Below, in pieces: positions 36,969-44,304 of a DNA stretch of 64,000 nt (position 1 is its first letter; every line of letters begins with the position of its first letter). This stretch comes from Colwellia sp. (GTDB lineage: Bacteria > Pseudomonadota > Gammaproteobacteria > Enterobacterales > Alteromonadaceae). Both the position numbers and the translations under genes were made by a program. The stretch spans positions 248,001 through 312,000 of the forward strand of contig NZ_JABSPA010000005.1 in assembly GCF_013214175.1 (NCBI RefSeq), given 5' to 3'. Below the pieces are notes generated by a model. The model was given only the letters and a program-made list of their open reading frames with translations. It ran no database searches and was not told where the DNA came from.

Positions 36969-37745
36969 TTATTCGGCATTGTTGACATCAATTACGCCAA
37001 TCCCTTCTTGTTCCGCTGCGATTAATAACAATTTCAAATGTACATTGAAGTGATTTGTCTCTAATAAAACCACATATTCTTTCAATGATGTCACATCATT
37101 TTCATAATCAAGTATCATATTAGATAAAACAGCTGGGCACTCCACACTCTTAGCCAAGTTATCAAGTAAGTAATAAATAAAACACAAGGGGTCGTAAGCA
37201 TAACCATATAGATCTAATTTATCTTCCATTTGGTGGGCAGCATCACCTGAAGACAATAACAAAGTAGAAATCAAAGAGTCATAGTCAACTTCACCATCAA
37301 TTCTTCCTCCTCTATCATTACGAATTACACTAATAGGGAAATGCTCAAACATAAACTCTTTAGCCGTTTCCAGTAATTCGTATGGACCAGAAAAGCCTAA
37401 ACCTTCTTTCCCATTAGGGAGTATTACCCATTGACCTACTCGGCAATAGGTTTTTAACATTTCCTCGAAATCTTGATGATTTCCTTGTGTAATTTTTGTC
37501 ACGCCGCACAGATAATTTTCATTCATAAACCCAAGATCATGAACTGATGTATTATCATAACCATGCCAACATTCACCATCTAATATGATCCCCGAGCCAA
37601 CTTTCCTTGTGACTCCGTTATACATGTCATTCACTTTGGCTTTATCGTTGTGGGTTTTGTTATTAGCATTTTCTGCTGTAAGTACATTTTTCTTAGCTTT
37701 TAACAGTTTTTTTTTGCGTTTTTGGTCTTTAGTTAACTTCGTCAT
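36969..37745 (-). CDS. Hypothetical protein, 258 residues, basic N-terminus
   Basis: The ATG at 37745 (MTKLTKDQKRKKKLLKAKKN) is preferred over a GTG at 37760. The first 40 residues are very basic, as in proteins that bind nucleic acid or ribosomes and in some SEC-C proteins, but the metal-binding cysteines of SEC-C are absent. The rest is acidic and mixed (HGYDNTSVHDLGFMNENYLCG; RVGQWVILPNGKEGLGFSG). Not recognised. It is 137 bp upstream of the membrane-GAF gene on the same strand, so the two and the 45-residue gene may form one module. Confidence 0.65.
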   Translation of the reverse strand: MTKLTKDQKRKKKLLKAKKNVLTAENANNKTHNDKAKVNDMYNGVTRKVGSGIILDGECWHGYDNTSVHDLGFMNENYLCGVTKITQGNHQDFEEMLKTYCRVGQWVILPNGKEGLGFSGPYELLETAKEFMFEHFPISVIRNDRGGRIDGEVDYDSLISTLLLSSGDAAHQMEDKLDLYGYAYDPLCFIYYLLDNLAKSVECPAVLSNMILDYENDVTSLKEYVVLLETNHFNVHLKLLLIAAEQEGIGVIDVNNAE

Positions 37746-37914
37746 AATTATCACTCGCACTCATAGAATACATAATTGAACCAGATTTTTAAGATATGTA
37801 ATCTATATTTATAACTCTTATCTGTCAAAGATGCGATTACACTACACAGTTGTTTTAAAAAGAGTTTTTCATACAATTTCCATGTGATTTTCATGTAACT
37901 TTCATATCAAAAAA

Positions 37915-37969
37915 GTATTTACTAAGTATTTCTTAAATATTTACTAGGTATTTACTAGGTATTTACTAG
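37915..37969. repeat. Five in-phase 11-bp iteron-like repeats
   Basis: Consecutive units are GTATTTACTAA, GTATTTCTTAA, ATATTTACTAG, GTATTTACTAG, GTATTTACTAG with no spacer, so the period is exactly 11 bp for 55 bp. A looser sixth unit may follow. Upstream (37870-37907) there are three TTTC/TCATG-like repeats. Such helical-phase direct repeats are typical of replication-initiator or regulator binding. They lie in the AT-rich gap next to a hairpin cluster and the integrase/Rep gene pair. Confidence 0.65.
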
Positions 37970-38204
37970 GTTATTTAACGCATTGTTATATAAGTACTTT
38001 ATTTTTCCTGCTTATTTTAATGAATACAGGTCAATACCTACTTAAAGATCTTGTTTTAAGGAGCAATTTTTCTAGTTTATTTAGCCAAAAATAAATTAAT
38101 TTATTTTTATCATTTACCTTTTACGTGAGAATTAAGCTATTTATTTTATAAGTGATGATAGTACGGCTCATATTTCTCCGGGTTATAATAATTCTTCAAT
38201 TACC

Positions 38205-38425
38205 TTTTATTTGTCCACATAAATAAAAATAACCAACTAAAAATAGGTCAATCAAAGTGCGCATTAGATTTAAGTGCGCAAATGACAAATTCCTTTTGTC
38301 TATTGGCCTCTAGCCAAGCAGGTGTTTTTTTAAACACGCATAGGGTGCGCGGAGCCCTAGAAAATCCACCTTCAATATTTTGTCCTACGCTTAGTAAATA
38401 CGTGCTTTTCGATTAACTATTAGTT
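38205..38425. other. Cluster of perfect hairpins and direct repeats, candidate single-strand origin
   Basis: In the 730-bp gene-free stretch 37746-38478 lie, in order: TTTTATTT hairpin (38205-38228, 8 bp); direct repeats AAGTGCGCA at 38255 and 38272; GACAAA/TTTGTC (38284-38300); TTGGC/GCCAA (38303-38317); GTGTTT/AAACAC (38322-38337); TAGGG/CCCTA (38341-38359) around a GC-rich loop; and AACT/AGTT (38415-38425). Four hairpins follow one another within 76 bp. This is unlike ordinary spacer and resembles the structured intergenic region of rolling-circle or filamentous-phage replicons. It may also include a recombination site for the second integrase. Confidence 0.55.
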
Positions 38426-38478
38426 CAAGGATACAATGAAGTACTCTAAGCTATTGATGCAACGATATAAAAGCTCAG

Positions 38479-39693
38479 TTACCGCTTCGGTGAATCTAGC
38501 TTATATCTAGGTGTTAAACCTTGCTGCTCTAGCCAGTTACACCACTTATCTAAAGCTGCTCTGCAATTAGGCAGCGCAAGGGTTTGAATGTACGTTTGGT
38601 CTAACTTCTTTAACGTGTGATTAAGCAAGAACTCGGCAACCATGTAATCAATGCCTAAATCCATCCAACAAGAGCGAGCAAACTTCCTCAAATCATGTGC
38701 AGACCATTGTTTATTGGCCATGGTAGATATAACCGTTGATGCATGATTAGGGGATTTAGCTTTGCTTCGGTTGTTTTTTTGATGAAACAAATATGCTGAC
38801 TTACCTTGTCTGAGTTGATACTTTCTATATAACCTCAGCCAAATGATAGCTTGCTTAGTTAACGGTATCGAGTGTGCTTTCTTAGTCTTGGTATCTTCTG
38901 CAGGTATTCGCCAAAGCTTCTCCTTAAAATCAAAAGTCTCCCACTTAGCATTAACGGTTTCACCTATTCGGGTGCCATGCATCAGCAGCAATACAAAGAG
39001 TATTTGATGTTCTAATGTTTGTTTAGGTAATGCTCGAATAGCTGAAAGTAAAGCTTTCTTGGTTAACCTTGTTGCTTTATATCGCGGCCGTTGATTCGTA
39101 AATTCTGCCAACGTACATTTAAACATGGCACTATCGTTAATTAGCTCGACTTGTCTCGCCCTCTTCCTGGCTGCATTAAACACAGACAAGACGTTATCCA
39201 CAGTAGATAAAGACAGTTTGCTTTGTAAGGGTTGAAACAGTTTTTCATCGACTAATGAAAGGCTCAGTGTATTTATCTCAATTTCTCCCATTAACGGCAA
39301 TAAGTGACGCTTAATACAGGAACTTTGGTTCTGCTTGGTATGTTGAGATATCGACTTATTACTTCTTAGTCTTGCTTGGTACCACGTTAATAACTCTTTG
39401 ACGGTAATAAACTCAAGCTGATCAGTCACGGTTTCTTTTAATGCACCCTCCTGAAGTAGCTTTTGCATTTTAATTAACGAATTTTTGGCAGATAAAGCCG
39501 GGTAACAACCCAACTTTATCCATTTTGTTTTACCTTGTTGATGGGTAACACCATAGAAAGTGCCTAACTCCCGATGGTGTTTATTGTAGCGATAATAAAC
39601 CGAGTGCCGGTTATCCCTTAACTGGTTTACCGCTGTATCTAATTGGTTTACTTCAATGGCATTATTGGAAAGGTTTAATCGTACTGTTGTCAT
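38479..39693 (-). CDS. Second tyrosine recombinase
   Basis: 404 residues, the same length as the first island integrase but clearly different in sequence. Catalytic residues: R in MHGTRIGE, a lysine region KTKKAHSIPL, HDLRKFARSC, LNHTL and the tyrosine in LDQTYIQ. The N-terminal part resembles DUF4102-like arm-binding domains (GTFYGVTHQQGKTKWIKLGCYP). It lies between the hairpin cluster and the Rep gene on the minus strand. It may belong to a smaller element nested in the island or act as a resolvase for the replicating form. Confidence 0.9.
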   Translation of the reverse strand: MTTVRLNLSNNAIEVNQLDTAVNQLRDNRHSVYYRYNKHHRELGTFYGVTHQQGKTKWIKLGCYPALSAKNSLIKMQKLLQEGALKETVTDQLEFITVKELLTWYQARLRSNKSISQHTKQNQSSCIKRHLLPLMGEIEINTLSLSLVDEKLFQPLQSKLSLSTVDNVLSVFNAARKRARQVELINDSAMFKCTLAEFTNQRPRYKATRLTKKALLSAIRALPKQTLEHQILFVLLLMHGTRIGETVNAKWETFDFKEKLWRIPAEDTKTKKAHSIPLTKQAIIWLRLYRKYQLRQGKSAYLFHQKNNRSKAKSPNHASTVISTMANKQWSAHDLRKFARSCWMDLGIDYMVAEFLLNHTLKKLDQTYIQTLALPNCRAALDKWCNWLEQQGLTPRYKLDSPKR

Positions 39694-39778
39694 GTTAATA
39701 ACCAGGTGTGAGCAGTTTAAACATAACGACTAACTAGTATTTGTCGCTAAATTTAAAACTAATTTCTGTTAAATACGA

Positions 39779-40870
39779 TTAATTAAAGATGTAGCTGCTC
39801 TTATCATTCTCAGTAATAAATGACGGATAGCAAAGGTTATCTTTTTTACCTTTACGTATAATCTTTTGAACGATAACTTCACTCGTTAAGCCTCTGTCAA
39901 CCGCACCAAATATCGTTTTCCCTACCTGGTGTTTGGCATAAGCTAGTTTGTCGCTAAGCATTTTATCAGTAGCTTTAATCACCTCTCTTTTAATAACACG
40001 CGGTGTCACATGCCTTATTAACCGACGATTAGCTTTAGGGTATGCGCCAACAAAGAACTCATCGGGGTTAAATAATGCATCAAAAGGTATGGGTTGTGAT
40101 TTCCTAGCACGTAGCCTAACCTCAAAACGAAACCAGTATTTATATTCAAAAGAATCCTCTGGATACCTAAGTTGCTTACCTTTTTCATAGCCAATGATTT
40201 GTTTCGATGAGTGCCGTGATCCAATAACCATGCTTTTGCCACTGTCACTTGAAATATCCCCTCTTTGTGGTTTTACTCCTGTATTTGCTGAATATAATCC
40301 TCGGCTGTACGCTTGTTGCATAAACCGTAATCCATGCTTTTTTTCAAAGGTATCAACCGCGATATCGATTCTTTTTATTTGTACTTCCATTGATTTAGCA
40401 AAAGCTTCAAATATAAAAAAATAATCGATATGGGTATTAGCGTAAGTACAACCTACACCGGTTAATTCCAACTGAATAAGATCATGAGTATCATTCCATT
40501 TAATAGCGCCACAAAACTTTTGAGTAGCGTCTATTGTTTGAAGCAAGCAGCCTTGATCAAAGTACTTTAAGTTAGGCTCTGTTAATACAGCTTTAAGACC
40601 TATCTTGTTTAACCAATTTACTAACACTTCACTTGATAACTGAAACTCAAGATCCGTTGTTGGTTTTAATTGAATAGTTAAATAATCAATTCTACTTTTA
40701 ATCTGATGATGCGTTAAATGAACACAATCTGTAATCCTTGTTTGATCTGTGACGTTCTCTTCTGATCGATGAGTTTTATTACGATTAGTAGAGAAGGTTG
40801 TCATGTCGAATGCCTTATTGATGATCTTAGGGGTTGTTTGAACCCGCTCTGTTAATGGATTAATTAGCAT
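39779..40870 (-). CDS. Filamentous-phage-type replication initiation protein (Rep_trans/RstA-like)
   Basis: 363 residues. The pattern fits the replication initiation factor family of filamentous phages and small rolling-circle elements: IDYLTIQL, LTGVGCTY, the RIDIAVDTFEKKHG segment, VIGSRHSSKQIIGYEKGKQ with the tyrosine-glutamate motif, and WFRFEVRLRARK. The gene overlaps the upstream AlpA-like gene by 11 nt. It is expected to nick a specific site and start rolling-circle replication; the hairpin and iteron region about 1.4 kb away is the best candidate target. No phage coat or morphogenesis genes accompany it. Confidence 0.78.
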   Translation of the reverse strand: MLINPLTERVQTTPKIINKAFDMTTFSTNRNKTHRSEENVTDQTRITDCVHLTHHQIKSRIDYLTIQLKPTTDLEFQLSSEVLVNWLNKIGLKAVLTEPNLKYFDQGCLLQTIDATQKFCGAIKWNDTHDLIQLELTGVGCTYANTHIDYFFIFEAFAKSMEVQIKRIDIAVDTFEKKHGLRFMQQAYSRGLYSANTGVKPQRGDISSDSGKSMVIGSRHSSKQIIGYEKGKQLRYPEDSFEYKYWFRFEVRLRARKSQPIPFDALFNPDEFFVGAYPKANRRLIRHVTPRVIKREVIKATDKMLSDKLAYAKHQVGKTIFGAVDRGLTSEVIVQKIIRKGKKDNLCYPSFITENDKSSYIFN

Positions 40871-41081
40871 TACAACGCTCCTCCATCCATTTTAAGAGTG
40901 ATTTCAAATCCCAGGCGATCGCTCGTTCTGACAGTTTTATTCTTTTTGGAAACTTACCTTCTTTTTCAAGTTCCCAACGACGGGTTCTTGAAAGTCCGGT
41001 TATTAGTTTGCATTCGGCTTCTCGAACGAAGCGATTAGTTGAATTGATTCCAGTATTGAAACCAGTGATACAAGCAGTCAT
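40860..41081 (-). CDS. AlpA-like small DNA-binding regulator
   Basis: 73 residues from the ATG at 41081, which has AAGGTG eight bases upstream, favoured over a GTG at 41090. The helix-turn-helix region EAECKLITGLSRTRRWELEKEGKFP, followed by RAIAWDLKSLLKWMEER, is the typical AlpA/MerR-like excisionase pattern in integrative elements. It probably controls excision or rep expression. Overlaps the Rep gene. Confidence 0.82.
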   Translation of the reverse strand: MTACITGFNTGINSTNRFVREAECKLITGLSRTRRWELEKEGKFPKRIKLSERAIAWDLKSLLKWMEERCNAN

Positions 41082-41103
41082 TTTATTCACCTTAAAAAAT
41101 TAT

Positions 41104-41117
41104 GTTCGAATTTGAAC
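41104..41117. promoter_or_regulatory. Inverted repeat upstream of the AlpA-like gene
   Basis: GTTC-N6-GAAC (GTTCGAATTTGAAC), 23 bp before the AlpA-like start. Position suits an operator for autoregulation. Confidence 0.4.
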
Positions 41118-41175
41118 GAGGTGAATTTTTAATGATCTTTGGTGAAATGACACGTGTGGAGTAGTAGTAGGAGCC

Positions 41176-41191
41176 GGAGTACTAGTACTCC
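41176..41191. promoter_or_regulatory. Perfect 16-bp palindrome GGAGTACTAGTACTCC
   Basis: Self-complementary over all 16 bases, 8 bp downstream (in minus sense) of the 243-residue gene stop and 95 bp upstream of the AlpA-like gene. It could be an operator of the alpA-rep unit or a recombination/resolution site. It is too short and lacks the T-tract for a normal terminator. Confidence 0.45.
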
Positions 41192-41198
41192 AACGTTT

Positions 41199-41930
41199 TT
41201 ACTGGGCTGTAGAGGGGTGGTTTTCAGCTAATTCTTTTATTACTTTTCTTGGCTTATGTACTTTTTCACCCTTAATTAGCTTGTTGAAGTCTCCTAACCA
41301 TAACTCTATTCTTGAATGCATGTGACCTTCATTATTAATTTTTGCATTCATCGGGCCGGATAAGTAATAAAACTCTTGAAAATGTTCTTGGTTAAATTTA
41401 AAAATATTAGGCTTACCCAGTTGCAGCCACTTAACTACAACCGTCACGATTAACTCATCTTGGCCTTTATACCTCTCTCTCATTCCAGTTGCTCCTGCTT
41501 GGCCTTGCAGCTCCTTTACGGAAATAAGCAGCTTCAAACTTTGTTGAGCTCTTTCAAACATTGCTCTGCAATCAAGTAGTATATTTTCAGTGTGAAATTT
41601 ATAGCCTAAAAAATCACAATCAATAGTCAAAAGAAATGCTGCAAAGGCTAATGATAAATCATTTAAGTCTACAGACTCTTGTTCTTTCGCTACACAATTA
41701 ATGTTTTGTAAACGTTCTATGAGTTCACTAACAGGCATCTCTTTATTAATATTAATGTGTTGCTGCATTTGCTGAACACCATTAATAATTAGTTGGATAC
41801 TTTCTTCTTCTGACAGCTTTAATTTTTCAATTGCTGCTTCAGTATCATCAGAATGCTTATTTAAAACATTATCAATGTCGATTTTGATTAAGTCATGTAA
41901 TTCAGGTGATAAGTATTTATATTGATTCAT
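41199..41930 (-). CDS. Hypothetical cytoplasmic protein, 243 residues
   Basis: Not recognised. Mostly helical, acidic N-terminal half (LSEEESIQLIINGVQQMQQHI), then a hydrophobic helix (LSLAFAAFLLTIDCDFLGYKF) and a more basic end. No catalytic motif is visible. It lies between the AlpA-like gene and the divergent Gabija-like operon, so it may be cargo or a regulator of either neighbour. Confidence 0.6.
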   Translation of the reverse strand: MNQYKYLSPELHDLIKIDIDNVLNKHSDDTEAAIEKLKLSEEESIQLIINGVQQMQQHININKEMPVSELIERLQNINCVAKEQESVDLNDLSLAFAAFLLTIDCDFLGYKFHTENILLDCRAMFERAQQSLKLLISVKELQGQAGATGMRERYKGQDELIVTVVVKWLQLGKPNIFKFNQEHFQEFYYLSGPMNAKINNEGHMHSRIELWLGDFNKLIKGEKVHKPRKVIKELAENHPSTAQ

Positions 41931-42150
41931 TTGAATGGGTTTATTTTTTAAAAAAATATTCTGTCATATAAGATTATTTAAGTCTTCAGGAATCATGAAA
42001 AACATCTTTGAATTATGTATGGCTGAAAACAGTAATTTCTGATCAACATGATCCAAAAGACCCTTGAAATATAAACTATTAGTGCTGTATTCATACCGAG
42101 AGTAGGTATAAGATGCTAACTATATTAACAAGGATGTGGAAGAAATAACT

Positions 42151-44304
42151 ATGTACATAAGTAACCTTACAATCGAAAATTTTAGATGCTTTGGTAGTAA
42201 AAAAGATAAATTAAAGCTTCCTTTGTTATCTGGTTTGAATACCTTAGTTGGTGAAAATGATGCTGGGAAAACGGCAATTATTGATGCATTAAGGATGCTA
42301 TTGGGAACTAGAGATCAAGAAACTATACGACCTCAAGTTAGTGACTTCCATTATCTGAATTCAACAACACAGGCTCAAAATTTTACAATTGAGGCTGTGT
42401 TTTCTGAATTATCATCTAGAGAACGAGCCAACTTTCCGGACTACTTAACATATCAAGCTGATGATGAAGACAACCCTGCAGTTCTTCATATTACATTGAA
42501 GTCATCTTTGATAAATGAAAAAATGAGAACGGTAGTTTATGCAGGACTTCATACTGGACCCCATGGCCTCAAGGAGCTGGACCTAAAAACAAGAGAAAAG
42601 ATTAGAGTTACCTACCTACGCCCACTACGCGATGCTGAAAAAGAAATGGATGTAGGTAGAAACTCACGAATATCTAAAATTCTGAAAAAACAATCAAATA
42701 TAGATGCTGGTGAAAAACTAATAGACCTCGTAGATGTAGCGGACGAAAAGTTTAGTGATGTAATAAACAAACTGGGGATTGTTGGGATTGCCCGTTTAAT
42801 TAATCAATTATTGGAACAACAACCTGCTATAAACAATACGACCAAAAACTTAAATGATAACTTTCTTCAGCCTCTTCAAATGGATGGTGACAATTTAACT
42901 GCAAGACTTGGTATTGGACCAGATGCAGATGATGAAGCTCTTAAGCGGCAAATGTTGGAAAAAATAGGTATTACACTTGAAGGAATTGGTGGTAAACGCG
43001 GTTTAGGTTCAAATAATCTATTATATATTGCTTGTGAGATGCTGCTGTTAGCAGATTCTCAAGATGAGCCAGCATTATTAATTATAGAAGAACCCGAGGC
43101 TCACTTACATCCTCAGCGTCAATTGAAGTTAATACAATATTTGCAAGAGCGAATAAAAAGTCATCATGCTGAACATAACGTACATCTCCAAATTATAGTG
43201 TCTACTCATAGCCCAACATTAGCATCAAAACTCCCTATTAAATGTATGTGTATCGTGCACAAAGGTAAAGTTCTTCCTTTGAGGGCTGCAAATTTACATG
43301 ATAATAATATTACCTTCTTAGAGCGCTTTATAGACGCTACTAAATCTAATCTGTTTTTTTGTCGTGGCTTATTGATTGTAGAAGGTGATGCTGAAAACTT
43401 ACTAATGCCTTCACTATCTAAAATATTGGGGGTCGATTTTACTACTACAGGTGTCTCTATTGTAAACGTTGGCCATACTGGCCTTAGTCGCTTCGCAAAT
43501 TTATTCTCTGGAACTGATCAATATCCGAACCCTGGAATAAATGTGGCATGCCTACATGACTTAGATTTAATCGAATATTCTGTTGCAAAAGAACTCGCAT
43601 TGAATTGTGTCTGTGGAACAGATGAAGATACTATTCAATCAGCTTGGAATAAGGCTAAAGAATCTATTGGTGCTACAGAAGGCCTCGAGTTTTCAACTTT
43701 AAATGAATTGTTACCTCTTAATATAATTTCTGGACTCACAGACGATCCTTTTTCTGCTAAAAAATTAGAAAAGGCAGAGAGTAGTAACTGTTACAAAGGA
43801 GATAGCGTTAAAGGTTTTTATTCAAAACCTTGGACATTGGAGTACTCTCTTGCATATCACGGTTTAGGTGAGGAGCTGACAATAGCTGCCTGTTTAGCAA
43901 AAGCTGAGAAGTCCGCACAATATGATCCGTCTAAGCATCAAGTAATAAGTAATATTGCTAAAAAATACTATGAGTACCTAAAAAAACATTATGCTGACCA
44001 AGCTATTATTGCAGGTAAAGTTTATGAGTTATTTCTCAGTCCTATCAGTATTTTTGATGCACTTCCTGCAGAAGAGTCAGCTAAACTTATTCTGAAGAAA
44101 GAAGCATCAAAAGCTGCTGCAGGTCAAATTTTAGGTGTATTGCTTGAAGACATAGACACCAAAATGAAAGAATCAAATCAGACAGAACGAGATCGTATTA
44201 AACATTGGAAAAATGTTCTACCCGATTCTGTGGTCGATGCTGTATTTCATGTAACCCCAACTTATTCACCTACAGCCCCATCTAAAGTTGACTGTGATGA
44301 GTAG
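42151..44304 (+). CDS. gajA: OLD-family ATP-dependent endonuclease, Gabija GajA-like
   Basis: 717 residues from the ATG at 42151 (GGAAGA eight bases upstream), favoured over GTG at 42136. An ABC-type ATPase at the N-terminus has Walker A GENDAGKT (34-41), Walker B LLIIEEPEAHLHPQ (about residue 313) and STHSPTLAS. A TOPRIM nuclease domain follows with the glutamate of LLIVEGDAENLL (about 411) and HDLDL (about 469). It overlaps a UvrD-like helicase gene, which defines class 2 OLD / Gabija. It is longer than the Bacillus GajA as I recall it (about 580), with an extra C-terminal region of about 150 residues. Confidence 0.85.
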   Translation: MYISNLTIENFRCFGSKKDKLKLPLLSGLNTLVGENDAGKTAIIDALRMLLGTRDQETIRPQVSDFHYLNSTTQAQNFTIEAVFSELSSRERANFPDYLTYQADDEDNPAVLHITLKSSLINEKMRTVVYAGLHTGPHGLKELDLKTREKIRVTYLRPLRDAEKEMDVGRNSRISKILKKQSNIDAGEKLIDLVDVADEKFSDVINKLGIVGIARLINQLLEQQPAINNTTKNLNDNFLQPLQMDGDNLTARLGIGPDADDEALKRQMLEKIGITLEGIGGKRGLGSNNLLYIACEMLLLADSQDEPALLIIEEPEAHLHPQRQLKLIQYLQERIKSHHAEHNVHLQIIVSTHSPTLASKLPIKCMCIVHKGKVLPLRAANLHDNNITFLERFIDATKSNLFFCRGLLIVEGDAENLLMPSLSKILGVDFTTTGVSIVNVGHTGLSRFANLFSGTDQYPNPGINVACLHDLDLIEYSVAKELALNCVCGTDEDTIQSAWNKAKESIGATEGLEFSTLNELLPLNIISGLTDDPFSAKKLEKAESSNCYKGDSVKGFYSKPWTLEYSLAYHGLGEELTIAACLAKAEKSAQYDPSKHQVISNIAKKYYEYLKKHYADQAIIAGKVYELFLSPISIFDALPAEESAKLILKKEASKAAAGQILGVLLEDIDTKMKESNQTERDRIKHWKNVLPDSVVDAVFHVTPTYSPTAPSKVDCDE

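Noticed and set aside
37915-37969. Possible CRISPR array from the short tandem repeats
   Set aside because: Units are 11 bp with no spacers and no cas genes are present; they look like iterons.
39694-39778. att site for the second integrase next to its start
   Set aside because: No direct repeat of this spacer was found elsewhere in the window by reading; a computed search would be needed.
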